Shown here: in pieces, positions 48,211-57,118 of the stretch | Layout of the letters: the number at the start of each line of letters is the position of its first letter | Position numbering within the stretch: the first letter of the stretch is position 1 | NCBI GenBank assembly: GCA_020636895.1 | Contig: JACJWZ010000001.1 | Coordinates: forward strand, 1,169,501-1,233,500 | Direction: 5' to 3' | Length of the DNA stretch: 64,000 nucleotides | Source: Thermoleophilales bacterium | Lineage (GTDB): Bacteria; Actinomycetota; Thermoleophilia; Solirubrobacterales; 70-9 | The notes under the pieces: generated by a model | What the model was told of the DNA's origin: nothing | The model's input: the letters and a program-made list of their open reading frames with translations, nothing else | Database searches by the model: none | Made by a program: the position numbers and the translations under genes

Positions 48211-49418
48211 CCGGTCACCTCGACAAGCAGCTCCTCCAGGCGCTCGACCCCCTCCTCGCGCAGGCTCCCGGCGGCAAGGCGGGCACCCCCTGCGGAGAGC
48301 TCGGCAGCCAGATCGGAGTCATCACGGAGCCTGCGAACCGCAGCGGCGAGGCCCGATGCGTCCCCGGGACGAACCGTCAGACCCGCGTGCTCGCGTTCGG
48401 TCAGGTCGCGCGTCTCTCCGGCGGCGGCGACGACCATCGGCCGGCGCATCGCTCCGCACTGGTACAGCTTGCCTGGCACGCACTTCTCCAGCGCGGGCTG
48501 ATCAGCCAGGGACACGAGCAGCGCATCGGAGGCCCGCATGACCTCAGCGGCGCGCGACGGCTCGACCGAGCTCCGGAACACGACCGAGCCGCCGACGAGC
48601 TCACCTGCCTGCGCTTCGAGCTTCTCGCGCTCGGCTCCGTCGCCGAGGAACGTGAGCTGGAAGCCCTCCCCAAGCTGACGGGCGGCATCGACGGCCGTCC
48701 CGAGACCCTGGGCGATCCCGAGGTTCCCGGCGTAAGTCCAGGCGAACGTGCCCTCCTCCGCAAGCCCCGCACCCTCACGGTCGGGCTCCCGTCGACCGAT
48801 CTCCAGCCAGGCGCGTGTGGTGCCGTTGGGCAGGTGCACTATCGGTGCGGTTGCACCCAGGGCCTCGACGTGACGGCGAAACGGCTCGGTCGTGACAGTT
48901 ATTCCGCTCGCCGAGCGGTAGAGCGCTCTCTCGAGCCGCTCAGCCGCCCGCAGAAGACGACCCGGACCGATCTCACCGAGCGCCACAGCGACCTCAGGCC
49001 AGAGATCACGCACATCCAGGACCCAGGGCACCCGGAAGCGTTTGGCGAGGATCATCCCGGCAAGACCGACGGAAAGCGGCGGCGAACTCGCGTAGATGAC
49101 GTCGGGACGCCTTCTGCATGATCCGACGGCGCAGGCGACCGCGCCGAAGCTCGCGTAGTTGGCGATGCGCGTCCGCGCGCGCTTCGACGGCCTCGCCCAA
49201 ACCCAGACATGGGAGACGTCGTATCCGTCGGCGCCCCTACGGACGACCGCCCGCCTCCGGTAGTCGGGCTCGACGATGCCCGCCGGATGGTTCGGAACTT
49301 CGCACAGGACCTCGACCTCGTGCCCCTCCTGCGCCAAGCCCTCGGCCAGCGCCCCGAGGCGCAGCGAAGCCGCCGTCACCTCAGGCGCGAAGTACTGGCT
49401 GACGATCAGGATCCGCAT
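48207..49418 (-). CDS. GT4 glycosyltransferase, WbuB/WcaI-like
   Basis: A 403-aa GT-B enzyme starting MRILIVSQYFAPEVTAASLR, the signature of WbuB/WcaI-like transferases that act on fucosamine or fucose in O-antigen and colanic acid synthesis. It contains PWVLDVRDLWPEVAVALG and HLPNGT, and ends with a YAGNLGIAQGL and CVPGKLYQCGAM donor region. It lies 18 bp after the nucleotidyltransferase gene and is coupled to the tandem GT4 gene by ATGA. Confidence 0.92.
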   Translation of the reverse strand: MRILIVSQYFAPEVTAASLRLGALAEGLAQEGHEVEVLCEVPNHPAGIVEPDYRRRAVVRRGADGYDVSHVWVWARPSKRARTRIANYASFGAVACAVGSCRRRPDVIYASSPPLSVGLAGMILAKRFRVPWVLDVRDLWPEVAVALGEIGPGRLLRAAERLERALYRSASGITVTTEPFRRHVEALGATAPIVHLPNGTTRAWLEIGRREPDREGAGLAEEGTFAWTYAGNLGIAQGLGTAVDAARQLGEGFQLTFLGDGAEREKLEAQAGELVGGSVVFRSSVEPSRAAEVMRASDALLVSLADQPALEKCVPGKLYQCGAMRRPMVVAAAGETRDLTEREHAGLTVRPGDASGLAAAVRRLRDDSDLAAELSAGGARLAAGSLREEGVERLEELLVEVTG

Positions 49419-49436
49419 CCGCCGTCGGAGCCCGGC

Positions 49437-50144
49437 TCAGGCGGGCTCGTAGAGGTCCGGCTCCGAGTCGTAGGCATCGGTGGCCAGCTGATGCTCACTT
49501 GGCGTCCCGATGTCGTACCAGGGGCCGTCGAAGGGGAACTTGCGAACCGGCAGGCCCTCGTCGATCAACGCGAGAACCAGGTCCGGGAAGTCGAAGCGCC
49601 CCGCTGGGATGCGGGCGACCGCCTCGGGGCCGTAGACGTAGATCCCCATGCTCACCTCGTAGGAGAGGGTCGGCTTCTCGATGTAGCCCGTCACGTCGTT
49701 GAGCGCTCCCTCGATGACGCCCAGCTCGATCTTCACGTCCTTGCGATGTGCGGCGATCGTCAGTGCCGCACCCTGCTCCTCGTGGAAGCTGATCAGCTCA
49801 CGGTAGTCCAGGGTCGTCAGGATGTCGCCGTTCATGACGAGCAGCGGCCCTTCGGGGGGCTCCAGCTCGCGGATAGCTCCGGCAGTGCCCGACGGCTGAT
49901 CCTCCCAGTTGTATCCGATGTCCATCCCGTCCGGAACGGATGAGCTCTGCTCGAGGTAGGCGCGGATCAGCTCTCCCAGATGAGCCACGCAGAGGTCGAC
50001 CCGGTTGAACCCGCGAGCCGAGAGCTGGCGGATTATCAACTCGAGGATGGGCCGCTCCCCGATCGGGATGAGCGGCTTCGGCAGCACGGTCGTGTAGGGC
50101 GCGAGACGCGTCCCCAGCCCACCAGCGAGGATCGCGGCTCGCAT
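49437..50144 (-). CDS. sugar-1-phosphate nucleotidyltransferase
   Basis: A 235-aa enzyme of the NTP-transferase family that makes nucleotide-activated sugars. The N-terminus AAILAGGLGTRLAPYTTVLPKPLIPI is the GxGxRL nucleotide loop with the conserved PKP; LLVMNGDIL carries the metal-binding Asp. It has no C-terminal beta-helix. ATG 50144 overlaps the epimerase stop as ATGA, so the two act in the same sugar pathway. Exact sugar and nucleotide are unknown. Confidence 0.92.
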   Translation of the reverse strand: MRAAILAGGLGTRLAPYTTVLPKPLIPIGERPILELIIRQLSARGFNRVDLCVAHLGELIRAYLEQSSSVPDGMDIGYNWEDQPSGTAGAIRELEPPEGPLLVMNGDILTTLDYRELISFHEEQGAALTIAAHRKDVKIELGVIEGALNDVTGYIEKPTLSYEVSMGIYVYGPEAVARIPAGRFDFPDLVLALIDEGLPVRKFPFDGPWYDIGTPSEHQLATDAYDSEPDLYEPA

Positions 50145-51202
50145 CAGCCTTCGCCTTCTGCCGCCGGATGCGTGCCCAGTGCGCTATCGCTGATCGTGTG
50201 GTTGGTGTAGAAGGACTGCCTCTGATCGAAGTCGTCGTAGGCACCCGCTTGGACCGCCTGCGCGACCGCGGCGACGCTCTGCGGAACCCGGACGTCGGGC
50301 TGGTAACCGAGGCGGTCGCGGATCTTGTCGAAGTTGACCCGGTAGTTCCGCGGGTCGCGTCCGCCCTCCTCGAAGGTCACCTTGCCGGTGCCGCCGATGG
50401 CGTCCTGGACGACGTCGACGACCATCCGCTTCGTGTAGTTCTCGTCGGAGTGCCCGACGTTGAAGACCTCCCCGGAAACATCGGCTGCGGACGCCTCCAG
50501 AGCGGTCATCACGGCCTTGGAGATGTCGGAGACGTGGCAGTAGGGCCGCCAGGTGTCAGCGTCGTAGACGACGAGCTCCAGCCCGGCCGCAAGAGTCCGG
50601 GTGAACTCCGAGATGGTCAGGTCGAAGCGCATTCGCGGCGAGAGTCCGTAGGCGGTCGAGATCCGCAGGACGGTGGGCGTGTAGTCGACCCCCCGCTGCG
50701 CTTCGGCGAGAATCTTGCGCTCGAGCTCGACCTTGTGCTCCGCGTACAGGGACACCGGCGCTAGCTCGCTCTCCTCGGTGGCCGGCTCGTCGCTGGTGCG
50801 CAGGCCGTAGTTGCTGCAGGTCGAGGTGAAGACGAGGCGATCGAGCCCTCGGCCGTCGAGCGACTCGACGACGGCCTTGCAGCCGTCCCGGTTGATCGAG
50901 TCCGAGAGTTCCCGGTAGGTGGCTGTGATCGGATCGCCGACGAGTCCCGCCAGCAGGGCGACATCGGTCGCACCGGCCAGCGCTCGATCCACCGCCGCCG
51001 GATCTCGCAGATCACCGACGATCAACTCGAACCGCGGATGCTCGAGCAGGGGAGCGATCGCCGCCCCGTGATCGAAGATGAGCCGATCGAGGACGCGTAC
51101 GTGGTAGCCGGCACCCAGGAGGCGCCGGGTGAGGACGTTGCCGACGTAGCCGGCCCCGCCGATCACGCAGACCGTTCGCCCGTTGGCGCTGACGACGCTC
51201 AC
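50144..51202 (-). CDS. NAD-dependent nucleotide-sugar epimerase/dehydratase
   Basis: A 352-aa extended SDR protein from GTG 51202. It has VCVIGGAGYVGNVLTRRLL, LLAGLVGDP, a Tyr-x3-Lys pair as LYAEHKVELE and the sugar-site segment RPYCHVSDISKAVM. The frame is open upstream to 51985 through antisense of the FkbM gene and is not used. It is coupled to the nucleotidyltransferase by ATGA. It likely provides a modified sugar for the polysaccharide. Confidence 0.9.
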   Translation of the reverse strand: MSVVSANGRTVCVIGGAGYVGNVLTRRLLGAGYHVRVLDRLIFDHGAAIAPLLEHPRFELIVGDLRDPAAVDRALAGATDVALLAGLVGDPITATYRELSDSINRDGCKAVVESLDGRGLDRLVFTSTCSNYGLRTSDEPATEESELAPVSLYAEHKVELERKILAEAQRGVDYTPTVLRISTAYGLSPRMRFDLTISEFTRTLAAGLELVVYDADTWRPYCHVSDISKAVMTALEASAADVSGEVFNVGHSDENYTKRMVVDVVQDAIGGTGKVTFEEGGRDPRNYRVNFDKIRDRLGYQPDVRVPQSVAAVAQAVQAGAYDDFDQRQSFYTNHTISDSALGTHPAAEGEG

Positions 51203-51281
51203 ACGTGCACCATCGCTGATTCTTGCCTGCCCATCCCTCGATCCATCGGCGCCGAGCCGGGGACCTTTAGCCGCGGTTGCT

Positions 51282-52112
51282 TCATGCCGTGCTTCGCGCC
51301 GCCTCGTTGACCGCGAACACCCACTTGTCCGGGGGATCCGGCGCCGCCCAAGCCCTGTAGCCGAGATCCGTGAGCTGGCGGATGCAGTCGTCCTGGTCCC
51401 ACCCGAAGTACGGATGGACCTCGACGCGCAGGGAATGGACGCGCTGCGGCCAACGACCACCGGCATCGAAGACTCCTGGCTCGGAGCCCTCGATCGAGAT
51501 GTGCATGTAATCCACCGACTCGCCGTCCGGTAAGTGCCGGGCAAGCACGTCGTCGATCGTGAGCGCCGACATCCGAGCCCAGCTTGGATCGTCCCCCGAT
51601 GAGACGGGTCGGACCGTGATCCCGTGATCGCCGTGCTCGACCGAGGGCACGAGAACCAACTCGGTCGACTCGGACCAGACGGCGGAGTTGACGACCTCGC
51701 AGCGATCGCCGAACCGCGCGGTATTCGCCCTCGCGGCCTCCACGTTGCCTGGATCGGGCTCCACCCCCAGCAACCGTGCATCGGGGAAAGCGTGGCCGAG
51801 AGCTGCCAGGGCGACGCCGCAGTTGGTGCCGAGCTCGACGATGGCGCGCGTCGGCACGACACCGGGTGGCGGCATGTGGATCCTGTGGGAGTAGTAGGCG
51901 ACCGCGTTTCTGAGGTCGCTCGTCCCGGGCCGGATGCTGAGAGACTCGCCCCCGAGCTCCCGCATCGGGACGAGAACCGGTCCACGGCCGTCCCCTTGCG
52001 AACCTCGCGCGCCGGCAGCAGCGAGGATCGCGGTCTTGGCAGCTCGCAGTCCAGCGGTGGCGCGCAGGATCCCGACGACGAATCCCAGCCTGTCCAGGCT
52101 GCGGCGCAGCAT
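51282..52112 (-). CDS. FkbM-family SAM methyltransferase
   Basis: A 276-aa class I methyltransferase. The SAM loop is AIVELGTNCGVALAAL, followed by RLLGVEPDPGNVEAAR with the acidic residue for ribose binding, and VDYMHISIEGSEPGVFDAGGRW typical of FkbM enzymes that O-methylate sugars or polyketides. The start is ATG 52112; the first codon of the longer frame is TTG. It is separated by 79 bp from the epimerase gene downstream. Confidence 0.85.
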   Translation of the reverse strand: MLRRSLDRLGFVVGILRATAGLRAAKTAILAAAGARGSQGDGRGPVLVPMRELGGESLSIRPGTSDLRNAVAYYSHRIHMPPPGVVPTRAIVELGTNCGVALAALGHAFPDARLLGVEPDPGNVEAARANTARFGDRCEVVNSAVWSESTELVLVPSVEHGDHGITVRPVSSGDDPSWARMSALTIDDVLARHLPDGESVDYMHISIEGSEPGVFDAGGRWPQRVHSLRVEVHPYFGWDQDDCIRQLTDLGYRAWAAPDPPDKWVFAVNEAARSTA

Positions 52113-52128
52113 TTCCAAACCCTCGCGG

Positions 52129-52578
52129 CTAGGGAGTCACGCCACCCGAGCCACCTGTGTTCGTCTGATCGGTGGTCTCGGTGGTCGTGGTCGACTCGGT
52201 CGTGGTGGTGGTCGTCGTCGACGTCGTGGTCGTCGAACTGGTGGTCGTCGTCGGCTCGGTTGAGCTGGATGTCGTCGTAGTGGTCGAGCTGGTGGTCGTG
52301 GTGGTCGGCACCGTCGGGGTCGTCGTGTCGTCGTCTCCGCCACCACCGGCGAGGGCGATCACGGCGATGACCAAGCCGATGACGAGCGCCGCGACGAGAC
52401 CGATCAGGACCTTCTGACCTGTGCTCATCCCGCCGTCGTCATCGCCGTCGTCGTAACGATCGCCGTAATCGTCGTCGTAGGACTGGCCGCGACGATCGTC
52501 GCGTCGGCCACCGCCACCGCGGCCACCGCGGCCACCGCCGTCGTCCGGAGGCATGACTCGGGTCGGATCCTCGTTCAC
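52129..52578 (-). CDS. single-pass membrane protein with Thr-rich outer tail
   Basis: A 149-aa protein, VNEDPTRVMPPDDGGG..., with a Gly/Arg/Asp-rich cytoplasmic part (about 1-50), one membrane helix (VLIGLVAALVIGLVIAVIALA) and an outer tail of about 70 residues that is more than half Thr/Ser (repeated TTTTS). GTG 52578 is preferred; ATG 52554 is also possible. Such tails are usual targets of O-mannosylation in actinobacteria. The repetitive GTC/GTG DNA at 52140-52330 is the coding sequence of this tail. Confidence 0.75.
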   Translation of the reverse strand: MNEDPTRVMPPDDGGGRGGRGGGGRRDDRRGQSYDDDYGDRYDDGDDDGGMSTGQKVLIGLVAALVIGLVIAVIALAGGGGDDDTTTPTVPTTTTTSSTTTTTSSSTEPTTTTSSTTTTSTTTTTTTESTTTTETTDQTNTGGSGGVTP

Positions 52579-52652
52579 GGGGCGCAGTGTAGATCCCCGT
52601 CCGGACCAAGTCGCGCGGAGGCACACGATGAGCGTCAGCTTGCTGCTCGCGC

Positions 52653-55202
52653 TCAGGACCAGCGATCAGCGAAGAGCAAGTGCGCGGTCGCGCCGGATCC
52701 CTCCCGCCAGACTGCGATGCCACCACCGCTGGCCGCGGCGGGAGCCGCTCCCGAGACGGCGAGCCGCGGTAGGAAGGTCGAGAGCATCTCAGGGGCGGAC
52801 CACGTGCCCACAACGGAGCGCGACGCCCCCATCACGCGCACTGTGTCCGACTCCGCGTCGGGTTGCGACCAGGTCAGGATCGCCCGCCCGTCGACGCCGA
52901 CCGCGACCCGTGGATCGTCGGAGCCGACGGCGGCGCCGATCGATCCCGCCGTCGCGAAGTCACCTTCATCGGGGCACGCCGACACCATGATCTCGCCGTC
53001 GGCAGACCAGGCGGCAACCGTGGTTCCACCTCCGGCCGCAACGACCGGCGCGCCGAGGTGACCCACCGGATCGGCCAACGGGGCGGGTTCGGACCAATCG
53101 CCCCCCTCCGAAGAGACCGCCGCCGCGGGCGCCTCCCCGCCCGCGTTCTCCTGTCGCCAGACGGCGACGGCAGTGTCTCCTGACATCGCCACGTCAGCGA
53201 GGTCGGCGCTCCCAGGCCCTCCTGAGATCGGAACCGGCTCCGACCATGAGCCTCCGTCGAACCTGCTTGCCGCGATCGAGCCGTGCTCGCCATCGCCGCT
53301 GCGCCAGACGGCGACCGCCGCGTCGGCTGCCCCGGCCGCCACCCGAACCGACTCCGCGCCCGCAGCCGGCATCGATTGAGCTCCCCCGAACTTCGTCGCC
53401 CCGGGCGCAAGTGCCCGCGCGACGACCGTGTCTCCTTGCGGCCAGATCACCGTCGCGGCACCGTCATCGGCAACGGCAACCGCGGGCTTACCACTCACCT
53501 TCCCGGCACCGGACAGCGCTTGCTGATCACTCCACGAACCACCGCTCCAGACCGCCCCCTCAACGGTGGAGCCATGGTCGCCGCCGGACGACCAGGCGGC
53601 GACCACCACGCCCTGATCACCGGAGCCACCGACCCCGATCTCCGGGACCGACGCATCTGCCCCATCCGCCGAGACCGTCTCCACCGCCGGGCGCTCGTCG
53701 CTCGGGTTCTCCGGACCCCATCGCGTCGGCCCCGTCCGCGAGCCCGGACCGCGGACGATCGCCCTGATCTCACCGCCCCGCTCCCACGCAACCGCCGCGG
53801 CCCCGTCAGGCCCCATCGCCGCCGCCGGCTCCCCGGCGCCGGGCTCCGCAGCAAGTTCCGTCGGGGCGCTCCAGCGCGCGTTCGCCGAGGCAGCGAGGTC
53901 CGTGATCCCGTCGGCCTCGAGGCAGTCGTCACCATCTCCGTCCGCGGACAGCAGGTGGTAGTCGTCGTTGCCGGGGTCCGCATAGATCGGCGGCATCTGC
54001 GGCTGCGCCGCGGGTGTGATCTCGAAGTTCGTGCCGTCGTCCTCGAAGCCGCCGCTCTCCGGCACCGCCGGATCGCGGAGGCTGATGCCTCCATTGACGT
54101 TGTAGAAGTCGTCCGGACCGTCGGAGTCGGGGTTGTCGGCGTAGACGCAGTTGTGGCTGACGACGTTGCCGCGGGTGTCGTCGCCGATGTCGAAGCATCC
54201 CGGGGAGTCGGCGGCCGGGACCCAGAAGCCCTCGATGTTGTTGCGCACCTGCGAGCGGGTGATGACGTTACGTTCGATCAGGTTGTCGCGCGTGGCCTCC
54301 TCGGCCGATGGGCACGGCGTCTGATCGCCGATCAGGACGCCGACCGCGTTCGAGTCGATGACGTTGTCGGAGACGGTGGTTCCGACCGCGCGTGGCGCGA
54401 GCTTGACCCCATGTGCGCCGGTGTCGTAGATCAGGTTCCCGCTGACCACCGAACCCTGCGTGTCGTTGACGTAGATCGCATGTGCGGTGTTGCTGCGCTT
54501 CGGGGCGATCCGCCCGCAGTCGTGGATGCGGTTGCCCGCCACCACGGTCCCGTCCGCGGCCACCTCACTTGATTCGAAGCGGACGAGCTGCAGGCAGATG
54601 TCGGTGCCGTCGTTGGTGATGTCGTTGCCGGAGACGGTCACACCGGGCGCGGCGACCGAGAACGAGGCGTTGCCGCAGGGTCGAGTGCATGAGGCACCGG
54701 GGTAGAGATCCGACTGTGTCGCAAGATCGAGGTTCGAGATCGTCGCTCCGCTCGCAGTCGGGCTGACGAAGATGCGCCCGACGATCCTCGCCCGCTCCCC
54801 GGGGCTGCTGGTCAGGGTCACACCGGGCGCGTCGAAGCGCAGAGAGGGCTCGCCCCCAGCCTCGTCGACGGTGGTCGGCGTGTAGCTCCCGGAACGCAGA
54901 CACCCGACCGCTCGCCCCGGTGCGCCGGTGAGCCGGGAGACGAGGAAGTCCACGTGCTCCCAGGGGTTCTCGCGGGAACCGTCCCCGCGCGTGTCGGAGC
55001 CGCCGACTGCGGCGAAGAGATCGCAGTCGGCAGTGGAGGCGATTGCGCCCGGGAGCGGACCGACGGCTACTGGCTGCTCAGTGGTCCCGGTTGAGTCGGG
55101 AGACCCTCCGCCGCACCCGGCGGCGAGGGCGAGGCAGACGATCGCCAGGGCCGCGACCACGACGATGCGGGCGCGGCTCCGGCTCCCCTCCGCGCCGCCC
55201 AT
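52653..55202 (-). CDS. lipoprotein with parallel beta-helix and C-terminal WSEP repeats
   Basis: An 849-aa exported protein. The N-terminus has a lipobox (ALAAGC, Cys at about 29). Residues about 60-430 form a parallel beta-helix close to the 37363 protein (shared CLRSGSYT and CLRTGTYT, NRIHDCGR, NVIDSNAVGVLIG). The last 400 residues contain about seven units of some 50 residues with an AVAVWR strand and a W(S)EP loop, as in sialidase-like beta-propellers. It is probably a surface glycan-binding or glycan-cleaving protein. It closes the polysaccharide locus. Confidence 0.85.
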   Translation of the reverse strand: MGGAEGSRSRARIVVVAALAIVCLALAAGCGGGSPDSTGTTEQPVAVGPLPGAIASTADCDLFAAVGGSDTRGDGSRENPWEHVDFLVSRLTGAPGRAVGCLRSGSYTPTTVDEAGGEPSLRFDAPGVTLTSSPGERARIVGRIFVSPTASGATISNLDLATQSDLYPGASCTRPCGNASFSVAAPGVTVSGNDITNDGTDICLQLVRFESSEVAADGTVVAGNRIHDCGRIAPKRSNTAHAIYVNDTQGSVVSGNLIYDTGAHGVKLAPRAVGTTVSDNVIDSNAVGVLIGDQTPCPSAEEATRDNLIERNVITRSQVRNNIEGFWVPAADSPGCFDIGDDTRGNVVSHNCVYADNPDSDGPDDFYNVNGGISLRDPAVPESGGFEDDGTNFEITPAAQPQMPPIYADPGNDDYHLLSADGDGDDCLEADGITDLAASANARWSAPTELAAEPGAGEPAAAMGPDGAAAVAWERGGEIRAIVRGPGSRTGPTRWGPENPSDERPAVETVSADGADASVPEIGVGGSGDQGVVVAAWSSGGDHGSTVEGAVWSGGSWSDQQALSGAGKVSGKPAVAVADDGAATVIWPQGDTVVARALAPGATKFGGAQSMPAAGAESVRVAAGAADAAVAVWRSGDGEHGSIAASRFDGGSWSEPVPISGGPGSADLADVAMSGDTAVAVWRQENAGGEAPAAAVSSEGGDWSEPAPLADPVGHLGAPVVAAGGGTTVAAWSADGEIMVSACPDEGDFATAGSIGAAVGSDDPRVAVGVDGRAILTWSQPDAESDTVRVMGASRSVVGTWSAPEMLSTFLPRLAVSGAAPAAASGGGIAVWREGSGATAHLLFADRWS

Positions 55203-55222
55203 CGCCCGACCCCCTTGAACCC

Positions 55223-56410
55223 TCAGCCGCGTCCGTCGAGCGCGTCCCGGAGGGTGGCAACGCCAGTCTGGACCTCGTCCGCGGTGACGACGAGGGGCGG
55301 CAGCAGCCGGATCGTCTCGGGGTTCGGTGCGTTCACGACCAGGCCGGAGGCGAGGGCCGCCGCCGCGACCTCGCGCGAGTCGACCCCGTCGCTGAGCGCG
55401 ATCCCGAGCATCAGGCCACGTCCACGGATGTCGCTCACCGCGGGATGGTCGGAGAGACCGGCGCGGATCTCCTCACCCCGCTCACGCGAGGCCGCCAGCA
55501 GCTCCGGATCGGACAGGATCTCAAGCGCTTCGATCGCGGCCCGGGCGCAGATCGGCCCGCCGGCGAAGGTCGAGCCGTGGTCGCCGAGGGTGAGGCCCTC
55601 GCCGAGCTCGGGCGAGATCACGCAGGCGCCGACGGGCAGGCCACCGCCGAGCGCCTTGGCGGCGGTCATCACGTCGGGCTTCACGGGCGTCCACTCCGAT
55701 GCCCACAGCGTCCCGGTCCTCCCCATCCCGGTCTGGATCTCGTCGAAGACGAGCAGCGCGCCGGCCTCGTCGCAGGCCTCGCGGGCGGCGATCAGCACCT
55801 CGTCGGCGATCGGGTGCACCCCCGCCTCGCCCTGGATCGGCTCGATCATCACCGCCGCGGTGTTCGGGCCGATGGCGGCGCGGAGGGCGTCAGCATCGTC
55901 GCGTGGGACCGAGACGAACCCCTGCGGGAGCGGGCCGAAGAGGTCCTCGCGGGCGAGGCGCGGCGTCGCGCTCAGGGCCGCCAGGGTGCGGCCGTGGAAG
56001 GCGAAGTCCAGCGAGATGATCTCGGGGCGCTCGATCCCGCGCCCATGGGCGTGCTTGCGGACGAGCTTGATGGCGCACTCGTTCGCCTCCGCGCCGGAGT
56101 TGCAGAGGAAGGCACGGCCGCCTAGCGAGGAGCTGACGAGCAGCTCGGTGAGCCGCATCGCGGGCTCGGAGTAGAAGAGGTTCGACATCCCTGCGATAGC
56201 CGCCGCCTGCTCGGAGATCGCAGCGACGATCCGCGGGTGGCAGTGGCCTGCGTTGTGGACCGAGAGGCCGCTGAAGAAGTCAAGGTACTCGCGCCCCTCG
56301 GCATCCCAGATCCGGCACCCCTCACCGCGCACGAACTCGACTGGCGCCCGCGGGTAGGTGGGCATCGCATAGCGCTCCTCGATGGCGCGGAGTGATCCGA
56401 GATCGGTCAC
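55223..56410 (-). CDS. argD: acetylornithine aminotransferase
   Basis: A 395-aa class III PLP enzyme that makes N-acetylornithine in arginine synthesis. It begins IEERYAMPTYPRAPVEFVRG, contains FCNSGAEANE, LAFHGRT-like FAFHGRTLAAL, VFDEIQTGMGRTG and the PLP lysine in MTAAKALGGGLPVGA. The GTG start at 56410 overlaps the vapC stop as GTGA; no separate ribosome site is obvious, so translation is coupled to the toxin gene. It is the last gene of the pheST-arg operon. Confidence 0.95.
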   Translation of the reverse strand: MTDLGSLRAIEERYAMPTYPRAPVEFVRGEGCRIWDAEGREYLDFFSGLSVHNAGHCHPRIVAAISEQAAAIAGMSNLFYSEPAMRLTELLVSSSLGGRAFLCNSGAEANECAIKLVRKHAHGRGIERPEIISLDFAFHGRTLAALSATPRLAREDLFGPLPQGFVSVPRDDADALRAAIGPNTAAVMIEPIQGEAGVHPIADEVLIAAREACDEAGALLVFDEIQTGMGRTGTLWASEWTPVKPDVMTAAKALGGGLPVGACVISPELGEGLTLGDHGSTFAGGPICARAAIEALEILSDPELLAASRERGEEIRAGLSDHPAVSDIRGRGLMLGIALSDGVDSREVAAAALASGLVVNAPNPETIRLLPPLVVTADEVQTGVATLRDALDGRG

Positions 56411-56784
56411 TGCCCGTGCAGCTTCAGGTCGGGGACGTCGGCGAAGTCACGATGGTTCAAAGTCCAGAGGGTCGCGCCCGCAGCCAGAGCATGGGCGGCG
56501 ATGGCGATGTCGACCTCGCGCTCACGGGATCGATCGAGCATCGCGTAGAGCCGCGCGGCGACACGCGCCTGGTCGGAGCCGAAAGCCTCCGCAGTCCGGG
56601 CTGGCACCAGCGCTTCCTGCCGACTTAGCTCCGTCTGAGTTCGAGGCCCGCGCCAGAACTCGTACAGCACGAGTGTCGGCAGGAGAAGTCGCTCGCGAAG
56701 GCGCACGATCTCGAGAAGCGCGGGTTTCTCGGGCTGCGCACCGGCCAGTGCTCCGATCAGCGCTGAAGTGTCGACGACAATCAC
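56407..56784 (-). CDS. vapC: VapC-type PIN-domain toxin
   Basis: A 125-aa PIN-domain ribonuclease. The first acidic residue is in IVVDTSALIGAL (Asp5), a Glu follows in VLYEFWRGP, and the C-terminal acidic cluster is in EVDIAIAAHAL and TLNHRDFADV, so the usual four acids are present. The start is GTG 56784. It lies 15 bp after vapB and overlaps argD. The normal target would be a tRNA or rRNA; this cannot be read from the sequence. Confidence 0.92.
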   Translation of the reverse strand: MIVVDTSALIGALAGAQPEKPALLEIVRLRERLLLPTLVLYEFWRGPRTQTELSRQEALVPARTAEAFGSDQARVAARLYAMLDRSREREVDIAIAAHALAAGATLWTLNHRDFADVPDLKLHGQ

Positions 56785-56799
56785 GACGTCCGCCTTGGG

Positions 56800-57087
56800 C
56801 TATTCGACGGGAGTGAGCCGTCCAGGAAGCCGGCGCACGCGGCGGAGCTCCTCGAGCTCGGCGTCCACCTCATGCTGAGGGCGGGTCGGGGGTTCGTGCT
56901 CCCAGCTCTCGATCTCGGCCAGCATGCGATCGCGCTCCTCGTCGGTGAGCCGGTCTGTGCGGTCGCTGTACTCGATGATCGCCTCGCGAACCACCTCGCT
57001 CTTCGGCTTGCCGGTCCGCTCGGCCGCCAGCGTCAGCTTGCGAGCGCTCTCCTCGTTGAGGACGAAGGTTGCCTTCACGCTTGCCAT
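56800..57087 (-). CDS. vapB: ribbon-helix-helix antitoxin
   Basis: A 95-aa protein. Residues 1-45 form a ribbon-helix-helix DNA-binding domain (VKATFVLNEESARKLTLAAERTGKPKSEVVREAI), and the acidic C-terminal half would wrap the VapC toxin. Its ATG lies within the first GTATGG motif of the upstream repeat cluster, so autoregulation by the VapBC complex is likely. It is placed 31 bp after argB. Confidence 0.88.
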   Translation of the reverse strand: MASVKATFVLNEESARKLTLAAERTGKPKSEVVREAIIEYSDRTDRLTDEERDRMLAEIESWEHEPPTRPQHEVDAELEELRRVRRLPGRLTPVE

Positions 57088-57118
57088 ACCGACACCATAC
57101 CGCCATATAGGGCCATAC
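57084..57118 (-). promoter_or_regulatory. predicted VapB operator
   Basis: On the minus strand the 31-bp argB-vapB gap plus the vapB start contains GTATGG three times and ATATGG once (plus-strand CCATAC at 57084, 57095 and 57113; CCATAT at 57103), spaced 8-11 bp. RHH antitoxins bind short direct repeats of this size. An internal TATGGT could also serve as a -10 box, giving a promoter inside the operon. Function is inferred. Confidence 0.5.

Noticed and set aside
51203..51985. 261-codon upstream extension of the epimerase gene at 50144-51202
   Set aside because: The extension is antisense or out of frame to the FkbM methyltransferase gene; the Rossmann motif starts right after GTG 51202.
52140..52330. 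GTC/GTG microsatellite-like DNA
   Set aside because: It is the coding sequence of the Thr-rich tail read on the minus strand, in frame and without a disrupting shift.
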